From Cauispirillum nitrogeniifigens (GTDB lineage: Bacteria > Pseudomonadota > Alphaproteobacteria > Rhodospirillales > Rhodospirillaceae): DNA of 64,000 nucleotides. Below are positions 8,370-17,089 of the stretch, one piece after another (the stretch's first letter is position 1; every line of letters starts with the position of its first letter). Below the pieces are notes generated by a model that was not told the DNA's origin, did not search any database, and saw only the letters and a program-made list of their open reading frames with translations. The position numbers and the translations under genes were made by a program. The stretch is from contig NZ_JBLOOT010000006.1 in assembly GCF_049800675.1 (NCBI RefSeq), positions 186,001 to 250,000 on the forward strand, given 5' to 3'.

Positions 8370-10388
8370 TCAGGACCCGCGCACGCGGCGGCCGGCCATC
8401 GCCGACCGCCGGCCCAGGCCGCGCAGTTCCTCGCGGGCCAGCAGGAACAGGAACCGGGGGGCCATGACCAGATAGCGGCGCCACAGGCGGCGCGGCTCCG
8501 ACATCAGGCGGTAGGACCATTCCAGGCCGCTGCGCTGCATCCACAGCGGCGCCCGCTTCTGGCGTCCGGCGTGGAAGTCGAAGGCGGCGCCGACGCCGAT
8601 CATGGCGGCGGCGGTGATGCGCCCCTTGTGGGCGGCCATCCAGTATTCCTGCTTGGGCGACGACAGGCCGACCCACAGGATGTCGGGCCGGGCGGCGTTG
8701 ATCATCGCCACCACCTCGGCGTCTTCCTCCTCGCTCAGGGGGCGGAACGGCGGGCTGTAGGCGCCGCAGATCTCCAGGCCCGGATAGCGGGCCTCCAGGT
8801 TGGCCTTCAGATCCTCCACCACGCCGGGCGCGCCGCCGTACAGGAAGTGCCGGTAGCCCCTGGCCCGCGAGTGGTCGCACAGTTCCAGCATGAAGTCCGG
8901 GCCGCACACCCGGCTGGTTTCGGGGTGGCCCAGGCGGCGGCTCATCCACACCAGCGGCATGCCGTCGGGAGTGACCATGCCGGCCTCGGTATGGATGCGG
9001 CGGAGTTGTTCGTCCTTCTGGCAGGCCATGACGCCGTGGACGTCGCGGATGCACACGTAGTGCCGTTCGCCGCCGGCAATCCAGCCGTCGATGGTGTCCA
9101 GGGCGCGCGGCATGTCGAGGGCATCGACGCGGACGCCGAGGATGGTGACTGGCGCCGTGGCGGGCGCCGTGGTCGACGGGGAGGAACTCTGTGCCAAGGC
9201 CGTGGCCTCCGGGTCAGCGGGGAAAGGGGAGAGAAGCCCCGCGAGCAGGGCGCGGTACTGAATGAGGGCGCGGCGGGCAATGTCGTCCCAGCGCAGGGCA
9301 TCGCGGGCCAGGGCACGGCCCCGCCGCCCCATCTCCGGCCACTGCGCGCGGCGCTCCCACAGGGCGGCGAGGCCGGCGGCGACGCCGTCGGCGGTCGGCT
9401 GCACCACCACGCCGCAGTCGGCCTGCCGCACGTAGGGGGAGATGCCGCAGATGTCGGAGGACAGCACCACCTTGCCGGCGAGCATTCCTTCCAGGGCCTG
9501 GAGGCTGAAGCCCTCATAGCGCGACGGCACGCAGACCACGTCATGCTCGGCCATCAGCGCCGCCGGGGTGCGGTCGAAGGCCGGCGGCAGGAAAGCGATG
9601 CGCCCGTCGCCGCCGGGAACTCCGGCAAGGCGCCGGGCGGCGCGGCGGCGCAGGCTGGCGGCGTCGCCCCAGTCCGGGCCTTGCAGGACCAGGCGGGCGG
9701 GCTTGTCGCCCAGGGCGGCGACGAACCCGTCGATGAGCAGGTCGAGGCCCTTGTTGTAGGCGTCCATGCGACCCAGGAAGTAGAACGACAGCGGCCGATC
9801 CGCCGCGACGCGGCCGGCGTCGAGCGGCTGGCGCGGCAGATCCTCGGGCATGTGGCCGCAGGGCACCGTGACCGTCGGCACCTGTACACCGCGCCGGCGC
9901 AGCCACTGGGCATGCCGGCCGTCCAGCACCTGCACGGCCAGGCTGTCGCGCAGCACCGTCTTTTCGCACAGGCGCCAGTACACCGCCTTGCGCAGGGCGC
10001 TCTTGCGGAACATGAAGCCGTTGTAGGGATCGTGCGGCGCCAGGATGTAGGGCACGCCGGCGCCGACCAGATCCCGCGACAGGGTATAGGCGCTGGGCAG
10101 GAACATGCCGTTCAGCAGCACCAGATCGGGGCGCTGCGGCCCCGTCAACCAGGCGCGCAGCAGCGGCGACACGCGGAAGCTCGACCCCCGGCCGCCCCCG
10201 GCGAAGCGCCGCACGACATAGCCGCCGGGCGCCAGACGCTCGCCGGCGCTGTCGCCCTCGCAGAGCACCGTCACCTCGGCGCCGGCCGCCACCAGGCTGG
10301 TGGCGAAGCCACGCACGGCCTTGCTGGTGCCCTCGCCCAGCGTCCGCCAGTCCAGGGGAAAGTGCTTGAGGTAGATGGCGATCTTCAT
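8370..10388 (-). CDS. Two-domain glycosyltransferase: N-terminal GT4 fused to C-terminal WecG/TagA/CpsF (GT26) domain
   Basis: One uninterrupted frame of 672 residues carries two complete enzymes. Residues 1 to about 385 are a GT4 enzyme (MKIAIYLKHFPLDWRTLGEG; donor-site EGFSLQALEG). Residues about 413-672 are a WecG/TagA-type transferase, from VTILGVRVDALDM through TPDGMPLVW, GLSSPKQEYWMA and GVGAAFDFHAGRQKRAP to the closing Arg-rich EPRRLWRRYL. A Pro/Ser/Thr/Ala linker (about 385-412) joins them. GT26 enzymes transfer ManNAc, ManNAcA or glucuronic acid to lipid-linked acceptors. An upstream in-frame ATG at 10442 would add 18 residues; neither start has a strong SD. Caution: the linker holds an out-of-frame TGA at 9216-9214 followed by CGGAGG and an in-frame TTG at 9197, exactly what two separate genes would show, so a one-base sequence error or recent fusion is possible. 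Confidence 0.8.
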   Translation of the reverse strand: MKIAIYLKHFPLDWRTLGEGTSKAVRGFATSLVAAGAEVTVLCEGDSAGERLAPGGYVVRRFAGGGRGSSFRVSPLLRAWLTGPQRPDLVLLNGMFLPSAYTLSRDLVGAGVPYILAPHDPYNGFMFRKSALRKAVYWRLCEKTVLRDSLAVQVLDGRHAQWLRRRGVQVPTVTVPCGHMPEDLPRQPLDAGRVAADRPLSFYFLGRMDAYNKGLDLLIDGFVAALGDKPARLVLQGPDWGDAASLRRRAARRLAGVPGGDGRIAFLPPAFDRTPAALMAEHDVVCVPSRYEGFSLQALEGMLAGKVVLSSDICGISPYVRQADCGVVVQPTADGVAAGLAALWERRAQWPEMGRRGRALARDALRWDDIARRALIQYRALLAGLLSPFPADPEATALAQSSSPSTTAPATAPVTILGVRVDALDMPRALDTIDGWIAGGERHYVCIRDVHGVMACQKDEQLRRIHTEAGMVTPDGMPLVWMSRRLGHPETSRVCGPDFMLELCDHSRARGYRHFLYGGAPGVVEDLKANLEARYPGLEICGAYSPPFRPLSEEEDAEVVAMINAARPDILWVGLSSPKQEYWMAAHKGRITAAAMIGVGAAFDFHAGRQKRAPLWMQRSGLEWSYRLMSEPRRLWRRYLVMAPRFLFLLAREELRGLGRRSAMAGRRVRGS

Positions 10389-10621
10389 CGGCGCTTTCTG
10401 AAAGGTGGCGGACGCCGCGAGGTCGGACTGCTGGATCGTCATGCCGCTGGGCCCCCACCATTGTCGGTATCGTTGCACGCGAACCCCCTGTGTCTGAGTG
10501 TTGAGGGCGGTTCTTCCGTGTACTTTTCCCATCCGGGAGGGGGGCGCTGGCTGTGCCGCCCTGTAAACGCGGTGCCCGCGCCCCTGGATTTCCCGGTTTT
10601 TAGTATCAGAGGGAGTGCTTC

Positions 10622-13030
10622 CTACGAGCGGTAGTAGGTCATGGTCTTGTCCGCGTACTGGCCGGAGTCTTCGTAGCCATAGGTGCGGTTCTTCTTGACG
10701 TCGACCATGGACAGGACCAGACCCGACACCGTGCCGCCGGCATTGACGAACTGCTTGACGGCAAGCTTGGCCAGGCTGCGCGGGGTGTCGCCCCAGCGCA
10801 CCACGATGATCGCCCCGTCGACCTGCCGCGACAGCAGGCGCGGATCGGACACCGCCAGGACGGGCGCGCTGTCGATGATGATCTGGTCGAAGCTGCCGCT
10901 GATGGACTTCAGAAGGTTGGCGATCAACTCGCCGCCGAACAGGTCCGGCGCGCTGGGGCCGATGCGGCCGGCCGGCAGAACGTAGGCGCCCGACGCTTCG
11001 TCCTTGCGCATGGCGTCGGTCAGGGGAACCTTCCCGTTGATGACGTCGACCACGCCGGGGGCGTCGGGCTCCAGCCCGAAGCGCTCGCCGACCTTGGGCT
11101 TGCGCAGGTCGCAGTCGACGATCAGCACGCGGCGCCCGGACATCGCCAGCAGGCGGGTCAGGGTGATGGACAGCGAGGTCTTGCCTTCCATCGGCCGGGC
11201 CGAGGTCACCATCAGGGTCTTGGGCAGGCTCTGGCCGGGCTGGAGCAGCAGGGAGGTGTAGACTCCGCGCAGCGCCTCGGTGAACAGCGAGTTGGGCTTC
11301 TCCAGCACCTGATTCTCCGGCCGCCGTCCGAAGCGGGTGAAGCCGCGCACCAGGGGCACCAGGCCCAGAACCGGCAGGCCCATGTCCTTTTCCAACTGCT
11401 CGCCGCTGCGGTAGGTGCGGTCCATCTGCTCCAGCGCCAGGGCGCTCAGGCCGCCGATGGAGGTGAAGCCGATGAAGGCCATGGCCAGCAGCAGGTTGTA
11501 CTTGGGCGACGACGGTTCCAGCGGCGCCTCGGCGTAGGAGATCACGCGGGCGTCGGGCTGCTGCATGTCCGGCTCGTCGAGCTGGTTGGTCTCCTGGAAG
11601 CGGTTGAGCATGGTTTCCAGAAGCATGCGGTTGGACTGCGCCTCGCGCTCCAGGGACCGCAGGACGACGCTGGCCTCGTTGGCCTCGGCGACGCTGCCCT
11701 TCAGCTTTTCCAGGTCGGCACCCAGGGTTTCCTGGCGGGCACGGGCGACCGCGACCTCGTTCTCCAGGCCCTGGATGATCTTGGCGATCTCGTTGCGGAT
11801 GCCGTTGTTGAGGTCGGCGATCTCGGCCCGCAGGCTGCGCATGCGGGGGTGCTGGGCACCCAGTTCGCCCGACAGGTCGGCATATTCGCGCTGCAAGCCC
11901 GACTGCTGCTGGCGCAGGGAAACGATCAGCGGCGACGACAGAACTTCCACGGTGGACGCCGCGCCGCCCCGGCGGACGATCTCCTGCACCTGGCGCAGGC
12001 GCGCTTCGGCCTGGGCGCGGGCGATGTTGGCGGCGGTCAGTTCGCTGCTGAGGTCGCCCAGCTCCTGGCTGACCAGGGGGGTACCGCTGGCGCTGACCAT
12101 CAGGCCGTTGGTCTTGCGGTACTCGGCGACGGCGCGCTCGCTGTCCTCCACCCGCCGGCGCAGATCCTCGATGCGCTCGTTCAGCCAGTGGGTGGCCCGT
12201 TGGGTGGCCTCGAACTTGGCTTCGAGCTGCTCGACGATGTAGAGGTCGGCGAGCTTGTTGGCGGCGGCGGCGGCGGTCGTCGGGTCGGCCGACTGGAAGG
12301 TCAGGGCGATGACCTGGGACTCGCCGCGCTGCTTGATGTCCAGGCGGTCGAGGAAGGTGTCGACGACCTGATTCATTTCGGTGCGGCGGTTGCGCGCGTC
12401 CTGGAGCAGTTCCTTGCCGCTCTTGACCTCGACTCCGTCGAGGGAGGCGGGGGCAGGGTCGGCGGCAGCCGCCGCGGCCGTGGTGGTGGTGGTGGTGGTG
12501 GTGGTGGTGGTGGCGGTGGGCGCCGCGGCGCCGGCGGCCTTGTCGGGGTCGTCGGCCTTGGCGGGCGACCCCGGCAGGAGCGACAGCACGAAGCCGCGCG
12601 CGCTTTCCAGGTTGCGGGCCAGCATGGACGGCTCGCGCAGGGCCGGATTGAACTCGGGGTACTGGTCGAGGTTGAGGTCCAGGACGACCTTTTCCACCAG
12701 CTGCCGGGAGCGCAGGACTTCCGTCTGCGTCTCGATGGTCTGCACGTCGTTGGGCAGCCCGGCGACCACAGCCTCCAGGTTGAGGATGTTGGAGTTCTGG
12801 CCGGAAATCATCACCAGGCTCTGCGCACGGTACTGCGGCGTCATCTGGTTCAGCAGGAAGACCGTCCCGACGGTGCCGATGACCGCCACTCCCAGGATCA
12901 GCCACTTGCGGCGCCACAGGCGGCGGCCGACGTCCATCAGGTCCACGTCGTCCAGCGCCGTCTGCGTGGTCTGGCCGAAGCGCCTTTCAGCGGGGCCCTG
13001 GTTCCTCTGTTCTCCGATGATTGCGTTCAT
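10622..13030 (-). CDS. Polysaccharide co-polymerase with bacterial tyrosine-kinase domain (Wzc/GumC-ExoP type)
   Basis: 802 residues. A Wzz domain has membrane segments at about 42-60 and 510-530 flanking a long periplasmic coiled-coil region. A cytoplasmic BY-kinase domain follows, with Walker A ARPMEGKTSLSI (Lys617), Walker A' VLIVDCDLRKP, Walker B IIIDSAPVLAVSDP, and a C-terminal Tyr cluster (YGYEDSGQYADKTMTYYRS) that would be autophosphorylated. Such proteins set chain length and gate export with Wza. The periplasmic part includes a run of about eleven Thr followed by Ala encoded by a trinucleotide repeat. Start ATG at 13030 has TTGAGGGACG upstream. It lies 80 bases after the Wza-like gene; 233 bases separate its stop from the next gene. 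Confidence 0.92.
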   Translation of the reverse strand: MNAIIGEQRNQGPAERRFGQTTQTALDDVDLMDVGRRLWRRKWLILGVAVIGTVGTVFLLNQMTPQYRAQSLVMISGQNSNILNLEAVVAGLPNDVQTIETQTEVLRSRQLVEKVVLDLNLDQYPEFNPALREPSMLARNLESARGFVLSLLPGSPAKADDPDKAAGAAAPTATTTTTTTTTTTAAAAAADPAPASLDGVEVKSGKELLQDARNRRTEMNQVVDTFLDRLDIKQRGESQVIALTFQSADPTTAAAAANKLADLYIVEQLEAKFEATQRATHWLNERIEDLRRRVEDSERAVAEYRKTNGLMVSASGTPLVSQELGDLSSELTAANIARAQAEARLRQVQEIVRRGGAASTVEVLSSPLIVSLRQQQSGLQREYADLSGELGAQHPRMRSLRAEIADLNNGIRNEIAKIIQGLENEVAVARARQETLGADLEKLKGSVAEANEASVVLRSLEREAQSNRMLLETMLNRFQETNQLDEPDMQQPDARVISYAEAPLEPSSPKYNLLLAMAFIGFTSIGGLSALALEQMDRTYRSGEQLEKDMGLPVLGLVPLVRGFTRFGRRPENQVLEKPNSLFTEALRGVYTSLLLQPGQSLPKTLMVTSARPMEGKTSLSITLTRLLAMSGRRVLIVDCDLRKPKVGERFGLEPDAPGVVDVINGKVPLTDAMRKDEASGAYVLPAGRIGPSAPDLFGGELIANLLKSISGSFDQIIIDSAPVLAVSDPRLLSRQVDGAIIVVRWGDTPRSLAKLAVKQFVNAGGTVSGLVLSMVDVKKNRTYGYEDSGQYADKTMTYYRS
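12481..12513. repeat. (TGG)11 trinucleotide microsatellite inside the Wzc-like gene
   Basis: Eleven exact TGG units on the plus strand; on the coding strand they read as ACC and encode the polythreonine run in the periplasmic part of the tyrosine-kinase/co-polymerase. It is followed by an Ala run from GC-rich codons. Slippage here would add or remove threonines without shifting frame, so it could vary the length of a periplasmic linker. Confidence 0.95.
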
Positions 13031-13110
13031 CGTCCCTCAACCTTGCCATGAATGTTCGGGGGCTGCCGTGTCCCTGGACGGGCGCGGCCCCAGGGTGCGG
13101 ATCACGGGGA

Positions 13111-13773
13111 TCAGAAGAAGCGCTCTGCCACTTCGATGACGTCGCCGGGCTGGACCAGGGCGTCCAGCGGCACGCGCTGGGCATCGCCCGACTTGCCCCG
13201 CCGCAGCAGCACGTAGCCGGTCTTGGCGCGGTAGGTGAACCCGCCCGCCAGGGCCACGGCATTCCACGCGGTCATGCCGCTGACGTAGGGATAGCTGCCC
13301 GGTTCCTTGATCTCGCCGATGATGTAGAACGGGCGATAGGTCAGGACCTCGACACTGACGCGCGGATTGCGCAGGTATTCCGGCTCCAGGTGGTCGGCGA
13401 TGCTGGCCTCCAGCTGGCGCGGCGTCAGGGTGGCGGCCTGCACCTCCTTGATCAGCGGCATGGCGATCAGGCCGGTGCCGTCGACCTCGAACTCGCCCGA
13501 CAGGTCCTCGTGCCCGAAGACGGTGACCTTCACGCGGTCGCCCGGCCCCAGGGTGTAGGAACTGGAGGACGGCGGGGCGCTGGCGGACTGCTCCTGCTGG
13601 GCCGCCGCCGGTGCCGCCATCAGCAGTGGGATCAGGATCAGCGCGGCCAGCAGGGCGGCCATGCGGGCGGAGAACCTGTGGAGCCCGCCCCGGATGTCGG
13701 AGGGGGAGGGGGCCTCCCAGGCCCCGAGGGAGGTGCGCGGCAGCGCTCGTTGCATGGCACGGGTCCTCGTCAT
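13111..13773 (-). CDS. Polysaccharide export protein (Wza/ExoF/GumB type), outer membrane or periplasmic
   Basis: 220 residues. A long basic N-region leads to a hydrophobic signal core (MAALLAALILIPLLMAAPAAA) ending at AQQEQ. Then comes the Poly_export domain (YTLGPGDRVKVTVFGHEDLSGEF) and one SLBB-type domain (RPFYIIGEIKEPGSYPYVSGMTAWNAVALAGGFTYRA). No lipobox Cys was seen, so it is of the shorter GumB/ExoF-like kind rather than full E. coli Wza. The start at 13773 has CCGGAGC eight bases upstream; 13755 and 13662 are possible alternatives. As first gene of the operon it pairs with the Wzc-like protein to form the export channel. Confidence 0.88.
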   Translation of the reverse strand: MTRTRAMQRALPRTSLGAWEAPSPSDIRGGLHRFSARMAALLAALILIPLLMAAPAAAQQEQSASAPPSSSSYTLGPGDRVKVTVFGHEDLSGEFEVDGTGLIAMPLIKEVQAATLTPRQLEASIADHLEPEYLRNPRVSVEVLTYRPFYIIGEIKEPGSYPYVSGMTAWNAVALAGGFTYRAKTGYVLLRRGKSGDAQRVPLDALVQPGDVIEVAERFF

Positions 13774-14071
13774 TCGGTTGCTCCGGGGGCGGCCGCTTCG
13801 CGTGGGAGGTCTTCCCAAAAACGGCCCCGCCCCGATTCCAGATGCTTCAGCGTAGGCTATCGGGACCCTCATTTCTTCGTATCTGAGGGTTTACGACATT
13901 GGTTATCTTTCGATAACTTTGCCAAAAGCAGATCAATAACGCCGAAATGGCTAGTCTCGCGCCGCCGAACGATGGACGAATACTTTATGGGTAGCGTGTA
14001 AGGCTTTTGTCTCCACTTCCGTGGTAGGCGCGGTTCACAAGGCAAGACCGTGGCAGGGGAAGCTGCGCCGC
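13774..14071. promoter_or_regulatory. Leader/promoter region of the exopolysaccharide operon with two inverted repeats
   Basis: This non-coding stretch of about 300 bases lies upstream of the Wza-like gene and is more AT-rich than its surroundings, consistent with the promoter for the minus-strand operon. Two dyads stand out: ccctca (13865-13870) with tgaggg (13883-13888), and gttatc (13901-13906) with gataac (13911-13916). They could be operator half-sites for a regulator of polysaccharide synthesis; no specific regulator can be named and no clear -35/-10 pair was fixed. Confidence 0.4.
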
Positions 14072-14106
14072 AAAAGAAAACGGCCGGAGCGGTGACGCTC
14101 CGGCCG
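14072..14106 (-). terminator. Rho-independent terminator of the beta-barrel gene
   Basis: A perfect 11-bp inverted repeat (cggccggagcg at 14081-14091, loop gtga, cgctccggccg at 14096-14106) is followed on the minus strand by TTTTCTTTT (14080-14072). It sits 45 bases after the stop of the outer-membrane protein gene and separates that gene from the exopolysaccharide operon. Confidence 0.9.
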
Positions 14107-14151
14107 GATTCGCAAGGGTGGTGAAAACCGCCGGGGGGCGGTGCCGCGTCC

Positions 14152-15441
14152 TTACAGGTGCAGGGTCAGGCCCAGCATGACGAGGTTGCGGTTCCAGTCG
14201 TTGGCCGCCGCCACTCCCGCCTCGCTGTGGTCGGTGTAGGTGTAGCTGGCATCGAAGTGCATGTGGCGGTTGGCCAGCCAGGTGGCGCCGACACTGCCGC
14301 CCCAGCGGTCGGCGTCGCGGTCGACGCCCTGGTATTCGTAGGTTTCGTAGGTGGCCCCGGCGTGCAGCAGGATGTTGCGCCGCAGCTCGTGGTCGGCCTC
14401 CAGGCTGAACGAGTTTTGCAGGTAGGAGGACGCGCCCAGGGCGGTGGTTTCCTCGATGCTGCTCTCGGCCCGGCCGGTGAAGGTCGTCAGGCGGGTGAAG
14501 TTGTTGACGATCTCGGCGCCGAAGGACAGGCCGTTGACGTCGTCCAGGCGGGAGTCGGAGAAGTACTGCTCGCGGTAGCCGGCGAACACTTCGCCGAAGG
14601 TCACGCCGGTGAGGTCGAAGGTCATGCCGATGTCGGCCTGCCAGCCATTGGAGGTGCGGTCGTAGCGGGGCGCGGCACCAAAGGTGCGGAAGGTGCTGCC
14701 CGGTTCGCGCCAGTTGCCCGTGAGGCGGGCGAAGGCGCCGTACTCGTCGGCGAACATGTAGTCGCCGCGCAGGCTGGTGGTATAGACGGCGATGTCGCGG
14801 TTGGCGGTGCCGGCCGGGGAGTCGTAGTCGAAGTGTTCGACCGTGCCCTCGACCTCGGCGCTGACGCGGTTGAAGCCCTGGAAGAAGCGCAGGCCGGCTT
14901 CCGTCAGGTTGAACTCGTCGGGGGTGGCGCCGACGTCGGGGTCGCCGCGCCCTTCGTGCAGGCGGTTGAACGCCAGGGTGCCGTTCAGATTGCTGCGCGG
15001 GGTGAACTCGAAGGTGCCGTCGGCGTTGACGAAGTAGTCCTCGAAGTCCTCGCTGTCATAGTCGGCATAGCGGCCGACGCGGGCGCCGGTGCCGAGGTTC
15101 AGTTCGTGGACCGACCAGGTCGACTCGACCGTCACGGTCGGGGCGACGACGGTGAGGAAGTCCTCCCGCTCGTTGGTGGCGGTGGCGAAGACGTTGTCGT
15201 CATAGGACCCGCTGACGCCCAGGCTGGGGAAGACGAAGAAGCCGCCGAGCTGCACGCCCAGGGGGTCGACCTCCGGGCGCTCGCGGTCCATGACGGTGGC
15301 GCCGCGCGGAATGTCTTCCTGCGCGACGGCGGGAGCGGCCAGGGTGGCGAGGGCCAGGACCAGCGGCATGGCGGTCAGGGCGGCGGCGCGGCGGGTGCGC
15401 CCCGCGGCCGGACGAAGGCGGGTCTTGTACATGCTCTCCAC
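14152..15441 (-). CDS. Outer-membrane beta-barrel protein of exopolysaccharide loci (BBP2-like)
   Basis: 429 residues: a signal peptide ending at APAVAQ-EDI, then a mature protein rich in alternating polar/aromatic strands ending in LVMLGLTLHL. That C-terminal hydrophobic strand is typical of outer-membrane barrels. The opening VDPLGVQLGGFFVFPSLGVS and SYDDNVFATATNEREDF match the family of putative capsule/exopolysaccharide barrels found next to wza/wzc genes. The GTG at 15441 has AGGGA seven bases upstream and is preferred; an ATG at 15432 is only three bases after GGAG. It has its own terminator and so is probably its own transcript. It might form an auxiliary secretion channel for the polymer; that role is inferred from context. 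Confidence 0.75.
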   Translation of the reverse strand: MESMYKTRLRPAAGRTRRAAALTAMPLVLALATLAAPAVAQEDIPRGATVMDRERPEVDPLGVQLGGFFVFPSLGVSGSYDDNVFATATNEREDFLTVVAPTVTVESTWSVHELNLGTGARVGRYADYDSEDFEDYFVNADGTFEFTPRSNLNGTLAFNRLHEGRGDPDVGATPDEFNLTEAGLRFFQGFNRVSAEVEGTVEHFDYDSPAGTANRDIAVYTTSLRGDYMFADEYGAFARLTGNWREPGSTFRTFGAAPRYDRTSNGWQADIGMTFDLTGVTFGEVFAGYREQYFSDSRLDDVNGLSFGAEIVNNFTRLTTFTGRAESSIEETTALGASSYLQNSFSLEADHELRRNILLHAGATYETYEYQGVDRDADRWGGSVGATWLANRHMHFDASYTYTDHSEAGVAAANDWNRNLVMLGLTLHL

Positions 15442-15667
15442 GGTATCATCCCTGGCTGCGTCGGCGGCCCGTTGCTGGCGGCGGAAAGGGGTGTCTCCCT
15501 TCCGGTCTCGGGCCAAACCGGCGGTTTATTATCCTGTGCCGGCACACTATGCCCGAAGCGACCCTGCGGTGCAATGCCACAAGGATTTCATGCACATGAG
15601 GGCATACGGGGTGTGTCCCGCCGGCCACGCTGGAGTCCGCTTCCGGCCCGTTTCCGGCCCGCCACGC

Positions 15668-17089
15668 TCAGGCGCGGCCGAAGGCGTCCTCCATGCGGAT
15701 GATGTCGTCTTCACCCAGATAGCTGCCCGACTGCACCTCGATCAGGCTGAGCGGCAGCTTGCCCGGATTCTCCAGGCGGTGGGTGCGCCCCAGCGGGATG
15801 TAGGTGGACTGGTTCTCGTGCAGCAGGAACGTCTCGTTGCCGTTGGTGACCTTGGCGGTGCCGCGCACCACCACCCAGTGTTCGGCGCGGTGATGGTGCA
15901 TCTGAAGGGACAGCTTCTGGCCCGGCTTGACGGTGATGTGCTTGACCTGGAAGTTCGGCCCGGCGTCGATGCCGCGATAGGACCCCCAGGGGCGGTAGAC
16001 GGTGGGGTGGCTGACCACTTCCTCGCGGCCCTTGGCGCGCAGCGTCTCGACCAGGGTCTTGACCTCCTGCACGCGGTCCTTGGCGGCGACCAGCACGGCG
16101 TCGTCGGTGACCACCACGGCCACGTCGTCGAGCCCCAGCACCGTCGTCAGCGGCCCGTTGGAGCGGATGTAGGAGTTGCTGGTGTCCTGCGTCACCACGT
16201 CGCCGATGGCGACGTTGCCGGCGCCGTCCTTGCGCCCGACGTCCCATAGCGCCGACCACGCGCCGACATCGTTCCAGCCCATGTCGACGGGCAGGACCAC
16301 GGTGTCGTCGACGTGCTCCATCACCGCGTAGTCGATGGACTCGCCCTTCACGGAGCCGAAGGCGTCGGCGTCGAGGCGGCAGAAGTCGAGGTCTCCCTTG
16401 GCCTTGGCCAGGGCCTTGCGGCAGGCGTCCAGCATCTCCGGGCGCAGGCGCTCCAGTTCGGCGATGTAGCGGGCGGCGGGGAAGACGAAGATGCCGCTGT
16501 TCCAGTAGTAACCGCCCTCCGCCAGGAAGCGTTCGGCGGTCGCGGCGTCGGGTTTCTCGACGAAGCGCTCGACCCGGTGCAGCCCGGTGGCGCCGTTGCT
16601 CAGGGGCTGGCCGGCGCGGATGTAGCCGTAGCCGGTTTCCGGGTGGCGCGGAGTGATGCCCAGGGTGGCCATCGCCTTGCGCCCGGCGGCGACCTTGGCG
16701 GCGCGGGACAGGGCGGTGCGGAAAGCTTCCGTGTCCGTCACCAGATGGTCGGACGGCATCAGGGCCAGCACGCCCTCGGGATCGCGCGCGTGCACCCACA
16801 AGGCGGCGACGGCGGCGGCCGGGGCGGTGTTGCGGGCGTGCGGCTCCAGCAGCAGCACCGCCGGCTCGCGGCCGACCTCGCGGATCTGCTCGCCGATGAT
16901 GAAGCGGTGGGCGTCGTTGCACACCACCACGGGCGGGGAGAACTCCGGCGCCGACACGCGGGCCACCGTGTCCTGGAACAGGGTGCGCGGCCCGGCCAGG
17001 GGCATCAGCTGCTTGGGATAGTCCTCGCGCGACATGGGCCACAGCCGGGTGCCCGAGCCACCGGAGAGGATGACGGGATAGATGGTCAT
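15668..17089 (-). CDS. manC: Mannose-1-phosphate guanylyltransferase / mannose-6-phosphate isomerase (bifunctional)
   Basis: 473 residues, the usual length of bifunctional AlgA/ManC/XanB. The N-terminal nucleotidyltransferase has the pyrophosphorylase signature GGSGTRLWPMSREDYPKQL (residues 10-28) and a FVEKPD segment. The C-terminal cupin isomerase domain has HHHRAEHWVVVRGTAKV with metal-binding His residues, and ENQSTYIPLGRTHRLENPG. It produces GDP-mannose, feeding gmd/fcl at 1554-3625. The start overlaps the SGNH-like gene by ATGA, so it is translated as part of the acylation operon. Confidence 0.95.
   Translation of the reverse strand: MTIYPVILSGGSGTRLWPMSREDYPKQLMPLAGPRTLFQDTVARVSAPEFSPPVVVCNDAHRFIIGEQIREVGREPAVLLLEPHARNTAPAAAVAALWVHARDPEGVLALMPSDHLVTDTEAFRTALSRAAKVAAGRKAMATLGITPRHPETGYGYIRAGQPLSNGATGLHRVERFVEKPDAATAERFLAEGGYYWNSGIFVFPAARYIAELERLRPEMLDACRKALAKAKGDLDFCRLDADAFGSVKGESIDYAVMEHVDDTVVLPVDMGWNDVGAWSALWDVGRKDGAGNVAIGDVVTQDTSNSYIRSNGPLTTVLGLDDVAVVVTDDAVLVAAKDRVQEVKTLVETLRAKGREEVVSHPTVYRPWGSYRGIDAGPNFQVKHITVKPGQKLSLQMHHHRAEHWVVVRGTAKVTNGNETFLLHENQSTYIPLGRTHRLENPGKLPLSLIEVQSGSYLGEDDIIRMEDAFGRA

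Noticed and set aside
6373..9054. 893-codon minus-strand frame
   Set aside because: Only its last 188 codons (the acetyltransferase) are real; the rest is out-of-frame translation of the flippase and glycosyltransferase genes.
7146..10634. 1162-codon open frame on the plus strand across the flippase and fused glycosyltransferase
   Set aside because: Antisense shadow of high-GC genes; composition is Gly/Ala/His/Gln/Arg repeats with no domain, while the minus strand encodes clear enzymes.
12481..12520. TGG tract as a CRISPR or tandem-repeat array
   Set aside because: Simple trinucleotide repeat inside a coding frame; no spacers.
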